A DNA stretch of 59,422 bases from an uncultured Clostridia bacterium. GTDB taxonomy: Bacteria > Bacillota > Clostridia > Christensenellales > Borkfalkiaceae. The stretch is from assembly GCA_947589285.1 (NCBI GenBank), contig CANPZV010000005.1:1-59422 (forward strand). The letters are read 5' to 3'. The position numbers and the translations under genes are program-made. Below the pieces are notes generated by a model. That model saw nothing but the letters and a program-made list of their open reading frames with translations. It did not search any database and was not told where the DNA came from. Positions 8,138-18,882 of the stretch are shown here, piece by piece (position 1 is the first letter of the stretch; the number at the start of each line of letters is the position of its first letter).

Positions 8138-8785
8138 GACGATATACTCGCCCATGATCGACCCGATCCACGCCATGCCGACGTTGACTTTGAGCATGGA
8201 GATGAACGAGGGGAGGGAGGACGGAATGACGAGCTTAAAGAGGATCTGAAATTTATTCGCTCCCATCGAGCGGAGGAGCAGGATCTTGTTCTCGTCCGTC
8301 GCCATGAAGGCGTTGAGCATGTGCAGGGTCGCGACGATGACGCCGACGAGGACGGTCATAAAGACGATCGCCTCGCTCCCCGTGCCGAACCAGATGATGA
8401 TGAGCGGCCCGAGGGCGATCTTCGGGAGGGCGTTCAGCACGACGATATAGGGTTCAAGCGTCTTTCGTATCGTCTCGCTCCACCAGAGGAGGAGGGCGAC
8501 GGCACAGCCGACCGCAACGGCGATGACGAACCCGATCATCGTCTCTGCAAGGGTCACGCCGATGTGGTAGAAGAGCGTCCCGTCGAGGTAGAGAGAGGCG
8601 ATGGTCTTTGCGATGCGGGAGGGGGAACTTGTCAAAAAGGGATCGACGCACCCGAAGGCCGTGACCATCTCCCATATCCCCAAGAGGAGGGCGAGAATGC
8701 CGATGCGGAGGATCCATACGAGGGCAAGATTCCGCCTTCCCCGCGCGAGATATTGTCTGTGTTCCTTGGAAAATTCGTGTTTCAT
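7979..8785 (-). CDS. ABC importer permease (SsuC/TauC/ThiX-like)
   Basis: A 268-residue inner-membrane permease with about six membrane helices. The cytoplasmic-loop signature is visible in ATDENKILLLRSMGANKFQILF, the EAA-type region that contacts the ATPase. It closely resembles permeases for nitrate, sulfonate, taurine or thiamine precursor (binding-protein-dependent family 2). Start ATG 8785 has GGAAGGAG upstream and overlaps the ATPase stop (ATGA at 8782-8785), so the genes are translationally coupled. With the ATPase and binding protein it makes one complete importer. The substrate cannot be fixed: no riboswitch or metabolic gene is adjacent. Confidence 0.88.
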   Translation of the reverse strand: MKHEFSKEHRQYLARGRRNLALVWILRIGILALLLGIWEMVTAFGCVDPFLTSSPSRIAKTIASLYLDGTLFYHIGVTLAETMIGFVIAVAVGCAVALLLWWSETIRKTLEPYIVVLNALPKIALGPLIIIWFGTGSEAIVFMTVLVGVIVATLHMLNAFMATDENKILLLRSMGANKFQILFKLVIPSSLPSFISMLKVNVGMAWIGSIMGEYIVSRAGLGYLIVYGGQVFKLDLVMSATCILCVLAAGMYALVALLEKLLVKDAKS

Positions 8786-9519
8786 GCGTTTAACTCCTTC
8801 CAAAGCCGCTCAAACCACGCCGAGAACTGCTGTTTTTCCCGTCTCTTGATGGGGCGGGTCTCCTCGTTGAAGTCGAGGTCGTGTTCATAGGCGACCCGTG
8901 CGGGCCGCTTGGTGAGGACAATGACCCTGTCCGCAAGGGAGACGGCCTCGGAGATGTCGTGCGTGATGAGGAGGGCGGTCTTTTTCTCGCTCCGTATGAT
9001 CGCGGCGACGTCATCGCAGACGTTGAGCCGCGTCTGATAGTCGAGCGCGGAGAACGGCTCATCGAGCAGGAGAATGTCAGGCTCTGCCGCAAGCGTCCTG
9101 ATGAGGGCGGCCCTCTGCCGCATTCCGCCCGAGAGCTGGGGCGGGTAGCTCTGCAAAAAATCCCCAAGCCCGTACTTTTGGGCGAGTTCTACGGCCCGCT
9201 TTCTCCGCTCTGCCGTGTTCTTCCGCGCGATCTCGAGGGGCAAATAGATATTCTTTTCTATGGTGCGCCACGGGAACAGCTCATCCTTTTGGAGCATGTA
9301 GCCGCAGGTGCCGTGCCGCGTCACTTCGCCCGAGGAGGGGACAAGCAGCCCCGCCGCAAGGGACAAAAGGGTCGTCTTTCCGCAGCCGGAGGGGCCGATA
9401 ATGGCGACAAATTCACCTTCCCGCACAGAGAAGGTGAGATTTTCCGCTGCCGTCGTCTCTCCGCGCCTCGTATGGTAGGTAAGCGATACATTCTCAAAGC
9501 GCAGGATCTCGTTTTTCAT
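8782..9519 (-). CDS. ABC importer ATPase (SsuB/TauB-like)
   Basis: A 245-residue ATP-binding protein. It has Walker A GPSGCGKTT, Q-loop GYMLQKDELFPW, ABC signature LSGGMRQR, Walker B ILLLDEPFSALD, and the switch histidine in LLITHDISEA. These are typical of the nitrate/sulfonate/taurine ATPase class. Start ATG 9519 is preferred over ATG 9525 because AGAAGG is 7 nt from 9519 and only 1 nt from 9525. It is the middle gene of a minus-strand operon: binding protein, ATPase, permease. Confidence 0.92.
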   Translation of the reverse strand: MKNEILRFENVSLTYHTRRGETTAAENLTFSVREGEFVAIIGPSGCGKTTLLSLAAGLLVPSSGEVTRHGTCGYMLQKDELFPWRTIEKNIYLPLEIARKNTAERRKRAVELAQKYGLGDFLQSYPPQLSGGMRQRAALIRTLAAEPDILLLDEPFSALDYQTRLNVCDDVAAIIRSEKKTALLITHDISEAVSLADRVIVLTKRPARVAYEHDLDFNEETRPIKRREKQQFSAWFERLWKELNA

Positions 9520-9541
9520 AGGCATGCCTTCTCTTCATCCG

Positions 9542-10537
9542 TTAAGAGAGTTCTTGGAATACTTCCTTGACAAGGGTGTTGTCTGCGATCGACCCAAAGG
9601 GGATCCGCTCCGTGAGTTCGCCCGCCGCATCGATGATGTCGAGGAGCCTTTGATAGCTCGCCTCTGTGATCTGCATGTTGCTTGCCCACGCGCTTATGCC
9701 CTGATAGCTGCGGACGCTCGTCGCAAGGGAGCTTTCCGTCGTGTCGGGAAAGGCACCCGTAAGGCCCTTTGCGATCTTTTCTGGCGTCTCCTCCTCGGCA
9801 TATTTCACCGCTTTGAGCATGGCGCGGAGGAATCCCTTCACGGTATCTCTGTGGGCGTTGAGCCAAGACCTCTTGGCGATGTAACTCGTGTACGGGACTT
9901 CGCCGCTCGCCGCGCCGACGGCCGCGACGATGTAACCGTTCCCTGCCGCCTGCACTTCGGACGCGACAGGCTCGAACATCGTGCAGTAGTCCGCCGTTCC
10001 CTCGATGAACGCCGCGGTCATGTTGTTGAACGCGACGTCAAAATTCAGGGTATAGTCCTTGACGTTGTGTTCCTTTAAGATGTATTCAAATGTCATTGCG
10101 GGAACGCCGCCGTTGCGGCCCGCGAGGATCTGCTTCCCCGCAAGATCTTCCCACTTGAAGTTCGGTTCGGGGTTTCTTCCGACGAGGAAGGAGCCGTCGC
10201 GCATCGTGAGCTGTGCAAAGACGGTGGGGGCGTCGCTCGTTCCGCCCGCCGCCACATAAAAGGCCGCCTCGGGGCCGCAGAATCCGATGTCCGCATCGCC
10301 CGAAAGGACGGCCGTCATGACCTTATCCGCACCGCCGCCGTTCGTCAGCTCGATCTCGATGCCCTCTTCCTCGAAGTACCCGAGGGAATCGGCAAGGTAC
10401 ATGGGGGCGTAAAAGACGGAATGCGTCACCTCGTTCAGGCGGATCTTCGTAAGCCCGCCTTCGTTTTCCCCGCCGCAGGCGGAGAGAGGGAGGAGGGCAA
10501 AGATCGCCGCTCCAAGTGTTGCTAATATTTTTTTCAT
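9542..10537 (-). CDS. ABC importer substrate-binding lipoprotein (NMT1/SsuA-like)
   Basis: A 331-residue lipoprotein. The signal peptide ends in LLPLSAC with lipid-modified Cys21. The mature protein follows the NMT1/THI5/SsuA pattern: FYAPMYLADSLGYFEEEGIEIEL, then GGGADKVMTAVLSGDADIGFCGPEA, then GRNGGVPAMTFEYIL. Family ligands include sulfonates, nitrate and pyrimidine thiamine precursors; none can be assigned here. GGAG precedes ATG 10537. It is divergent from valS across a 121-bp region with back-to-back promoters. Confidence 0.9.
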   Translation of the reverse strand: MKKILATLGAAIFALLPLSACGGENEGGLTKIRLNEVTHSVFYAPMYLADSLGYFEEEGIEIELTNGGGADKVMTAVLSGDADIGFCGPEAAFYVAAGGTSDAPTVFAQLTMRDGSFLVGRNPEPNFKWEDLAGKQILAGRNGGVPAMTFEYILKEHNVKDYTLNFDVAFNNMTAAFIEGTADYCTMFEPVASEVQAAGNGYIVAAVGAASGEVPYTSYIAKRSWLNAHRDTVKGFLRAMLKAVKYAEEETPEKIAKGLTGAFPDTTESSLATSVRSYQGISAWASNMQITEASYQRLLDIIDAAGELTERIPFGSIADNTLVKEVFQELS

Positions 10538-10566
10538 GGTATGCTCCGTAAAATTTAGGATAATAC

Positions 10567-10596
10567 ATAGTATGCGCCGCTATCTTTTGTTGACAA
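10567..10596 (-). promoter_or_regulatory. Promoter of the ABC importer operon
   Basis: Minus strand TTGTCA (10596-10591), 18 bp, TACTAT (10572-10567). Its -35 box overlaps the valS -35 box in the palindrome TTGTTGACAA (10587-10596), so the two polymerases should exclude each other. Confidence 0.6.
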
Positions 10597-10618
10597 AGGC
10601 GGGAAAAAACGGTATAAT
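10590..10618 (+). promoter_or_regulatory. Consensus promoter of valS
   Basis: TTGACA (10590-10595), exactly 17 bp, TATAAT (10613-10618). The expected leader is only about 35 nt, so there is no room for a T-box, although many Bacillota valS genes have one. Confidence 0.9.
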
Positions 10619-10658
10619 GGCGTATGTTCACTTGAGTGGAACGAAGGAAGCGAACAGT

Positions 10659-13283
<2,625 letters not shown>

Positions 13284-13306
13284 GAACTTTCGTTGCGCGA
13301 TACAGA

Positions 13307-13340
13307 ATAACCGTTCAACTGGAGTTGGACGGTTATCTTT
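13307..13340 (+). terminator. Intrinsic terminator after valS
   Basis: ATAACCGTTCAACT pairs with AGTTGGACGGTTAT (one G-T pair) around a 2-nt centre, followed by a T-rich tract. Confidence 0.8.
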
Positions 13341-13378
13341 CTTTGGCAGGGACATTTTCAAAATTTCTCGTGTGGATA

Positions 13379-13407
13379 TTGACAATTCAGGGAATATTTG
13401 TTATGAT
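13379..13407 (+). promoter_or_regulatory. Promoter of adhE
   Basis: TTGACA (13379-13384), 17 bp, TATGAT (13402-13407). The leader is about 27 nt with GGAGGAAG. I did not find a Rex-type TTGTTAA...TTAACAA site. Confidence 0.85.
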
Positions 13408-13439
13408 TGAAGCAGAATTCTTTCGGATGCGGAGGAAGT

Positions 13440-16061
13440 ATGAAGGATTTTATTGTAAATGATGAAGATTCATTGAAAAAACTTCTCACGCGTGTCCGCG
13501 CCGCGCAGGAGATCTTTTCCACATTCACGCAGGAACAGGTCGATAAGATCTTTTTCGAGGCGGCAATGGCGGCGAACAAGGCGCGGATCCCGCTTGCGAA
13601 ACTCGCCGTCGAAGAGACGGGCATGGGCGTCGTAGAGGACAAGGTCATCAAAAACCACTACGCCTCGGAGTACATCTATAACGCCTATAAGGATACGCGG
13701 ACGTGCGGCGTGATCGAGCGGGACGAAGGCTTCGGCATCACCCGCATCGCCGTGCCGATCGGCGTGCTTGCGGCCGTCATTCCGACGACGAATCCCACCT
13801 CCACGGCCATCTTCAAGTGCCTCATCGCGCTCAAGACGAGGAACGGGCTGATCATCTCCCCGCACCCGCGCGCAAAGCGTTCGACGATCGAGGCGGCAAA
13901 GATCGTTCTGGAGGCCGCCGTCAGGGCGGGCGCACCCGAGGGGATCATCGGGTGGATCGACCAGCCCACGGTCCCGCTCTCTGGCATGCTCATGCGCGAG
14001 GCGGACATGATCCTCGCAACGGGCGGCCCCGGGATGGTTCAGGCGGCCTATTCTTCGGGGAAACCCGCCATCGGCGTGGGGGCGGGGAATACGCCCGCCG
14101 TCATCGACTCCACGGCCGACATCAAACTCGCCGCGTCGTCCATTCTCCACTCCAAGACCTTCGATAACGGCATGATCTGCGCGTCCGAACAGTCCGTCAT
14201 CGTCCTTGCCGACGTCTATGACGCCTTTAAGGCCGAGATGAAGCGGCGCGGCGCGTACTTCCTCACCCCCGAAGAGACGGAGCTTGTGCGAAAGACCATG
14301 TTTATCAACGGCGGCCTCAATTCGAGGATCGTCGGCCAGACGGCGGCGACGATCGCCTCGATGTCGGGCTTTGAAGTGCCCGAAGGTTCGCGCGTGCTTG
14401 TCGGCGAAGTCGAGAGCGTGGACCTCTCCGAGCCGTTCGCCCACGAAAAACTTTCGCCCGTCCTCGCCATGTACCGCGCAGAGACCTTCGACGACGCCTT
14501 GGCAAAGGCAGACAGGCTCGTCAAGGACGGCGGCCTCGGCCACACCTCTTCCATCTACCTCAACGTGAGAGAGGGGGCGGAGAAGCTCCAAAAGTTCAGC
14601 GAAGTCATGCGCACCTGCCGCATCGTCGTCAATACGCCCTCCTCGCACGGAGGCATCGGGGACCTGTATAACTTCAAATTCGCGCCCTCCCTGACCCTCG
14701 GGTGCGGTTCATGGGGCGGGAACTCCGTTTCGGAGAATGTCGGCGTCAAACATCTCATTCAAATCAAGACGGTCGCAGAGAGGAGGGAGAATATGCTCTG
14801 GTTCAGAACGCCCGAAAAGGTGTATTTCAAGCGCGGTTGCCTCGGCGTCGCGCTCCAAGAACTCGGGGATAAGGTCTATCACAGGAAGAGGGCCTTCATC
14901 GTCACCGATAAATTTTTGTACGACAGCGGCTTTACGTCCCGCATCAACGACATTTTGCATGAGGAGGGCATCGAATACGAGACGTTCTTCGACGTCACGC
15001 CCGATCCCACCCTCGCCTGCGCCAAGAAGGGGCTGGAAATGATGAGAAGTTTCGCCCCCGACGTCATCATCGCCGTCGGAGGGGGGTCTCCCATGGACGC
15101 GGCGAAGATCATGTGGGTGCTGTACGAGCATCCCGAGGCCGATTTCGAGGGCATGGCGATGCGCTTCTCGGATATCCGCAAGAGGGTCTATTCCTTCCCG
15201 CACATGGGGGAAAAGGCGGTCTTTGTCGCCATTCCGACGACGGCGGGCACGGGGAGCGAAGTGACGCCGTTTGCCGTCATTACCGACGAGACGACGGGCA
15301 CCAAATACCCGCTTGCCGACTATGAACTCATGCCCGATATGGCGATCGTTGACGCCGACCTCATGATGGACATTCCCAAGGGCCTCACCTCCTGCTCGGG
15401 GATCGACGCCGTAAGCCACGCTTTGGAGGCGATCGCCTCCGTCATGGCGACCGATTTTACCAACGGCATCGCAAAGGAGGCCCTGCGCCTGCTCTTCACC
15501 TACCTTCCCTCGGCCTATAAGAACGGGGCAGACGATCCCGAAGCGCGGGAAAAGGTCGCCAATGCCGCAACAATGGCGGGAATGGCCTTTGCGAACGCCT
15601 TCCTCGGCGTCTGCCACTCCATGGCGCACAAGCTCGGTTCCTACTTCCACATCGCCCACGGCATGGCGAATTCCCTCATGCTTGAGGAGGTCATCCGCTT
15701 CAACAGCGCGGAATCTCCCACGAAGATGGGGACCTTCCCGCAGTACGCCTATCCCCAGTGCATGGCCCGCTATGCCGACGTCGCACGGTACATCGGCTGT
15801 ACGGGAAAGACCGACGAAGCGTTGGTGGAGAGCCTCATCAAGAAGCTCCGCGAACTTCAGGCGGCGATCGGCCAGCCGCGCACGATCAGGGAAGCCCTCG
15901 AGGGGAAGGTGACCGAAGAGGAATTCCTTGCAAAGCTCGACCGCATGACGGAGGACGCCTTTGACGACCAGTGTACGGGCGCGAATCCCCGCTATCCGCT
16001 GATGTCGGAGATCAAACAGATGTATCTGAACGCCTACTACGGGAGAAAAGCGGCAAAATAG
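13440..16061 (+). CDS. adhE: Bifunctional aldehyde-alcohol dehydrogenase AdhE
   Basis: An 873-residue fermentative enzyme that reduces acetyl-CoA to acetaldehyde and then to ethanol, reoxidising NADH; it usually forms spirosomes. The N-terminal CoA-acylating aldehyde dehydrogenase covers about 1-440, with PTTNPTSTAIFK and catalytic Cys247 in NGMICASEQS. The C-terminal iron alcohol dehydrogenase covers about 455-873, with GGGSPMDAAK, PTTAGTGSEVTPFAV, and metal-ligand stretches DAVSHALEA and GVCHSMAHKLGSYFHIAHG. ATG 13440 is set by GGAGGAAG just upstream; an in-frame ATG at 13407 overlaps the -10 box. It is a single-gene unit. Confidence 0.97.
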   Translation: MKDFIVNDEDSLKKLLTRVRAAQEIFSTFTQEQVDKIFFEAAMAANKARIPLAKLAVEETGMGVVEDKVIKNHYASEYIYNAYKDTRTCGVIERDEGFGITRIAVPIGVLAAVIPTTNPTSTAIFKCLIALKTRNGLIISPHPRAKRSTIEAAKIVLEAAVRAGAPEGIIGWIDQPTVPLSGMLMREADMILATGGPGMVQAAYSSGKPAIGVGAGNTPAVIDSTADIKLAASSILHSKTFDNGMICASEQSVIVLADVYDAFKAEMKRRGAYFLTPEETELVRKTMFINGGLNSRIVGQTAATIASMSGFEVPEGSRVLVGEVESVDLSEPFAHEKLSPVLAMYRAETFDDALAKADRLVKDGGLGHTSSIYLNVREGAEKLQKFSEVMRTCRIVVNTPSSHGGIGDLYNFKFAPSLTLGCGSWGGNSVSENVGVKHLIQIKTVAERRENMLWFRTPEKVYFKRGCLGVALQELGDKVYHRKRAFIVTDKFLYDSGFTSRINDILHEEGIEYETFFDVTPDPTLACAKKGLEMMRSFAPDVIIAVGGGSPMDAAKIMWVLYEHPEADFEGMAMRFSDIRKRVYSFPHMGEKAVFVAIPTTAGTGSEVTPFAVITDETTGTKYPLADYELMPDMAIVDADLMMDIPKGLTSCSGIDAVSHALEAIASVMATDFTNGIAKEALRLLFTYLPSAYKNGADDPEAREKVANAATMAGMAFANAFLGVCHSMAHKLGSYFHIAHGMANSLMLEEVIRFNSAESPTKMGTFPQYAYPQCMARYADVARYIGCTGKTDEALVESLIKKLRELQAAIGQPRTIREALEGKVTEEEFLAKLDRMTEDAFDDQCTGANPRYPLMSEIKQMYLNAYYGRKAAK

Positions 16062-16088
16062 GAAATAAAAGCATATTTTGCATAGTAC

Positions 16089-16101
16089 TATGTCAGACAT
16101 A
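16089..16101. repeat. Dispersed palindrome, copy 4 (exact core)
   Basis: TATGTCAGACATA between the convergent adhE and rplI genes. The left flank GCATAGTAC completes a perfect 15-base half of the extended palindrome. Its surroundings match copy 1 over about 30 bp with two differences. Confidence 0.85.
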
Positions 16102-16114
16102 ATATAGTGCATAG

Positions 16115-16140
16115 AAAAGGGTATCCCGCATGGGATGCCC
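16115..16140 (-). terminator. Terminator of rplI, possibly also adhE
   Basis: GGGTATCCC pairs with GGGATGCCC (one mismatch) around GCAT at 16119-16140. On the minus strand it is followed by TTTT, fitting rplI. It may also stop adhE readthrough. Confidence 0.7.
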
Positions 16141-16154
16141 TAAATTATGCCGAA

Positions 16155-16598
16155 CTACTGCGCGACGACGTTCACTTTGATCTTGGAGACGACGCCCTCC
16201 ATCAGGCGGACCTCCACGTCGTAGCTCCCTACGGCCTTGATCGGGTCCTTTAAGAGGACCTTCTTCTTATCGACGTCGAATCCAAGCTCGGAGAGGGCGG
16301 ACGCGATGTGCTGTGAGGTGACCGAGCCGAACGTCTTGCCGTTTTCACCCGCCTTGATGGCGAGCGTGATGCCTGTGCCCGTGAGCTTTTCGGCAAGTTC
16401 CCTCAGGGCCTTGATATTTTCAGCCCTGTGAAACGCCTCTGAACTCTTTTTCTGGCTCATCTCGTTGATCGCGGCGGGGGTAGCGACCTCCGCAAGCCCC
16501 TTTTTGAGAAGGAAATTCCTCGCATACCCGTCGGAGACATCAATGATCTCGCCCCGCTTGCCGCTGCCTTTGACATCCTCTTTCAAGATAACTTTCAT
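16155..16598 (-). CDS. rplI: 50S ribosomal protein L9
   Basis: A 147-residue protein of the large ribosomal subunit. The N-terminal domain is nearly canonical: [18 protein letters not shown] followed by [17 protein letters not shown] long connecting helix follows and then the C-terminal domain beginning near [21 protein letters not shown] precedes the ATG. It stands alone here, away from the usual rpsF-ssb-rpsR neighbours, behind its own consensus promoter. Confidence 0.97.
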   Translation of the reverse strand: MKVILKEDVKGSGKRGEIIDVSDGYARNFLLKKGLAEVATPAAINEMSQKKSSEAFHRAENIKALRELAEKLTGTGITLAIKAGENGKTFGSVTSQHIASALSELGFDVDKKKVLLKDPIKAVGSYDVEVRLMEGVVSKIKVNVVAQ

Positions 16599-16619
16599 AG
16601 TTTCATGCTCCTTTTTTTT

Positions 16620-16648
16620 ATTATACAGGTTTTTCCGATATTTGTCAA
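16620..16648 (-). promoter_or_regulatory. Consensus promoter of rplI
   Basis: Minus strand TTGACA (16648-16643), 17 bp, TATAAT (16625-16620), a full match to the sigma-A consensus, as expected for a ribosomal gene. Confidence 0.9.
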
Positions 16649-16705
16649 GGTCGTCGGGCGATATTTTTCCGCGCCGCGGGCATACTGTTGTATAAGGAGG
16701 GGATT

Positions 16706-16861
16706 ATGGAACACAACATCAACTGCGGCGTCTCCTGCGGCGTGACCGAATGCAGGTACAACCGCGACGGTATGGCGTGCGAGCTTGCGAAGATCCATGT
16801 CGGCAACACCTGCGACTGCGAGCATTGCACCTGCTGCGACAGCTTCGAGACCCGCAAATAA
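16706..16861 (+). CDS. DUF1540 cysteine-rich small protein
   Basis: A 51-residue protein with nine cysteines, reading MEHNINCGVSCGVTECRYNR at the start and CDCEHCTCCDSFETRK at the end. The C-x-V-x-x-C-x-Y-N spacing, a mid-protein IHVG and a final cluster ending C-x-S-F are the DUF1540 pattern. It probably binds metal, but no function is established. A strong ribosome binding site, AAGGAGGGG, lies 6 nt before ATG 16706. It is transcribed alone and followed by two hairpins. Confidence 0.85.
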   Translation: MEHNINCGVSCGVTECRYNRDGMACELAKIHVGNTCDCEHCTCCDSFETRK

Positions 16862-16924
16862 AATTTGCATAATTGCGTGTTTGTGACACAATCTATCCTC
16901 GAGCGGTATCGCTTTGGAAATAGA

Positions 16925-16988
16925 GCCTCTGCCGAGAAACACGCATGCACGGCAGAGGCGCGGAGGGGACGCTACGGCGTCCCTTCTT
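16925..16988 (+). terminator. Two consecutive hairpins after the DUF1540 gene
   Basis: The first stem is GCCTCTGCC/GGCAGAGGC (16925-16959, 17-nt loop). The second is GGGACGC/GCGTCCC around TACG (16966-16983), followed by TTCTT. The second is a plausible intrinsic terminator; the first may be accessory. Confidence 0.6.
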
Positions 16989-17017
16989 GCATGTGCGGGC
17001 GATCGGCGAAATACAAT
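16987..17017 (+). promoter_or_regulatory. Weak promoter of the 17025 gene, predicting a leaderless mRNA
   Basis: TACAAT at 17012-17017 lies 7 nt before ATG 17025, with TTGCAT (16987-16992) at a long 19-bp spacing. There is no ribosome binding site. Confidence 0.45.
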
Positions 17018-17024
17018 ACTATGT

Positions 17025-17921
17025 ATGAAGGGAAAGATCGTAAAGTTTGTTCTGCCGTTCCTGATCATCGCCGCTCTCGTCGGCGTGTATTTCTGCCTGC
17101 CGTGCGAAGAGGAGGGGAAGGCCGCCGAAAAGACCATCGTCGAGGTGTGGAATATCGACACATTCGAGGGAGGAAAGGGGTCCCGCACGTCCTTTTTGAA
17201 CAGGGTCGCCCGCCGCGCCGAGACAGACGGCGTTTACTTCTATGTCCTCTCCTACACGGCCGAGGGAGCAAGGGAGGCCTTTTCGCGCGGGGTATTCCCC
17301 GATATGCTCTCCTTCGGCGCAGGGCTTGGCGAAATTGCGGAACGGTGCCTTCCGCTTCCCTTCTCGTCTGCGGGCGGGGAGGTGGGCGGAACGTGCCTTG
17401 CGACGGCTTGGGCCGCGGGAAAATATTTCCTTTTTTCGCTCACGGACGGCTTCACGGAGGAGGGAAACACGGCGATCTCCGTTGGCGGTGCCAATCTTCC
17501 CGCCGTCGCGGCGCGGCTTTCGGGCATAGAGGGGGAGGAATTGCCCTCGACGGAGGCGTATGTCCGCTTTCTCAACGGTGAATTCCGTTATCTTTTGGGG
17601 ACGCAGAGGGACGAGTGCAGGTTTCTCTCGCGCGGGGTCACGGTCTATCGGCGGGAATTGGAGGCTTATGACGACCTTTTTCAGTACATATCCATTCTGT
17701 CGGCGAAGAAAACGGAGGTCTGCATGCGCCTTGTGGAGGAACTTCTGTCGGAAGAGACGCAGAAATCGCTCGGCGAGATCGGAATGTACCCGCCGAGGGA
17801 GACGGGCGGGGGATATACGCTGAACGTCTTTTCCTCTAACGAAGCAATGGCAGAGCTTGCGTCGGCGGCACGAGAGGGGAAAGATGTAAAATTTCTCGAA
17901 AAATATCTGAAATCCCGTTGA
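17025..17921 (+). CDS. Exported or membrane-anchored protein resembling a solute-binding protein
   Basis: A 298-residue protein. Residues 6-24 (VKFVLPFLIIAALVGVYFC) form a signal anchor. The rest is soluble: VEVWNIDTFEGGKGSRTSFLNRVA and later GVFPDMLSFGAG recall family 1 extracellular solute-binding proteins, which bind a ligand between two lobes. There is no lipobox cysteine in the usual place (Cys24 and Cys27 lie at the end of the helix), and no ABC permease is adjacent. Its role could be sensing rather than uptake. It ends just before murB, whose promoter overlaps its last codons. Confidence 0.6.
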   Translation: MKGKIVKFVLPFLIIAALVGVYFCLPCEEEGKAAEKTIVEVWNIDTFEGGKGSRTSFLNRVARRAETDGVYFYVLSYTAEGAREAFSRGVFPDMLSFGAGLGEIAERCLPLPFSSAGGEVGGTCLATAWAAGKYFLFSLTDGFTEEGNTAISVGGANLPAVAARLSGIEGEELPSTEAYVRFLNGEFRYLLGTQRDECRFLSRGVTVYRRELEAYDDLFQYISILSAKKTEVCMRLVEELLSEETQKSLGEIGMYPPRETGGGYTLNVFSSNEAMAELASAAREGKDVKFLEKYLKSR

Positions 17922-17946
17922 AATGTCGCAGAGAATATGATAAAAT
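17918..17946 (+). promoter_or_regulatory. Promoter of the murB-dnaE cluster
   Basis: TTGAAA (17918-17923), 17 bp, TAAAAT (17941-17946). It overlaps the stop codon of the preceding gene. GAGGAG at 17948-17953 lies at or just before the predicted transcription start, so the exact start is uncertain. Confidence 0.5.
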
Positions 17947-17961
17947 AGAGGAGAAAATAAA

Positions 17962-18858
17962 TTGGGTGTTTACGCGCTTTTTGCGGATGCGATGCCGTCG
18001 GTCGCCGTCTGCACCGACCTTGCGCTCTCCCGCCATACGACGATCGGATGCGGGGGAAGGGTCGCGCTCTCCGTCTCTCCGTCCGACGCGGAGGAGGCCG
18101 CCGAAGTGCTGTCTCTCTTACATAGACGGCGGATCCCTCACGCTTTTTTGGGCGCAGGGGCGAATACGCTCCCGCCCGACGGCGACGTGGACGGCGTTTT
18201 GGTGCGTTCCGATCTGCTCGGCGGCCTTGTCCTCGACGGGGAGACCCTCTATGCGGGGGCGGGCGTGACGGGCGGCGCGCTTCTGCGGTTCGCGCTTGCG
18301 CACGGCGTCGGCGGATTCGAAGCCTTTATCGGCATTCCGATGACGGTCGGCGGCGCGTGCGTGATGAACGCGGGCGTGCGGGAGAGGCACTTTTCGGACG
18401 TCGTTCTGCGCGTTCTCGCCGTGCAGGGCGGAAGGATCGTCGGATTTTCCCCCGAGGCCTGCGCTTTCGGCGAAAAGACGAGCGTCTTTCAGGAGGGGAT
18501 CTTCGTCGTCGGCGCACTCCTGCGGGCCGAGCGCGCTCCCCGCGCTTCGATCTTGAAGAAGAGGGAGGAATTCCTCGCCCGCAGGGCTTCCCTGCCAAAG
18601 GGCAGGAGCATGGGGTGCGTATTCGTCAACCCCGACGGCGTTGGCGCGGGGGAACTTATCGACCGTTGCGGCCTCAAGGGAAGGCGGGTCGGGGGAGCAT
18701 ACGTCTCCGAACGCCATGCGAATTTCATTCTCAACGACGGGGGGACGTCGGAGGACGTTGCGGCACTCATAGGGATCGTCAAGGACGAAGTCCTGCGCAA
18801 GACGGGGATAAACTTGCGCGAGGAGATCAGAAGATTGTCCTTTACGGTGGGCGGTTAG
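17962..18858 (+). CDS. murB: UDP-N-acetylenolpyruvoylglucosamine reductase MurB
   Basis: A 298-residue cytoplasmic flavoenzyme that makes UDP-MurNAc for peptidoglycan. FAD-binding features are TTIGCGG (26-32), LGAGANTL (63-70) and GIPMTVGGACVMNAG (124-138). Two catalytic-region positions look unusual. The motif normally F-x-Y-R-x-S-x-F reads FGEKTSVF (169-176), and the proton-donor serine of the GS(V/F)F motif is Cys219 in MGCVF. The terminal glutamate region NLREEIRRL is kept. Start TTG 17962 has GAGGAG 8 nt upstream. It is the first gene of a cluster with PHP, whiA and dnaE. Confidence 0.9.
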   Translation: MGVYALFADAMPSVAVCTDLALSRHTTIGCGGRVALSVSPSDAEEAAEVLSLLHRRRIPHAFLGAGANTLPPDGDVDGVLVRSDLLGGLVLDGETLYAGAGVTGGALLRFALAHGVGGFEAFIGIPMTVGGACVMNAGVRERHFSDVVLRVLAVQGGRIVGFSPEACAFGEKTSVFQEGIFVVGALLRAERAPRASILKKREEFLARRASLPKGRSMGCVFVNPDGVGAGELIDRCGLKGRRVGGAYVSERHANFILNDGGTSEDVAALIGIVKDEVLRKTGINLREEIRRLSFTVGG

Positions 18859-18882
18859 GCCGCCATACATATTGGAGAACAC

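Noticed and set aside
10563-10576. ACATAGTATGC as an eighth copy of the dispersed palindrome
   Set aside because: It matches only part of one half and lacks the TGTCWGACA centre.
10596-10658. T-box riboswitch before valS
   Set aside because: The leader is only about 35 nt, too short, and has no specifier stem or T-box sequence.
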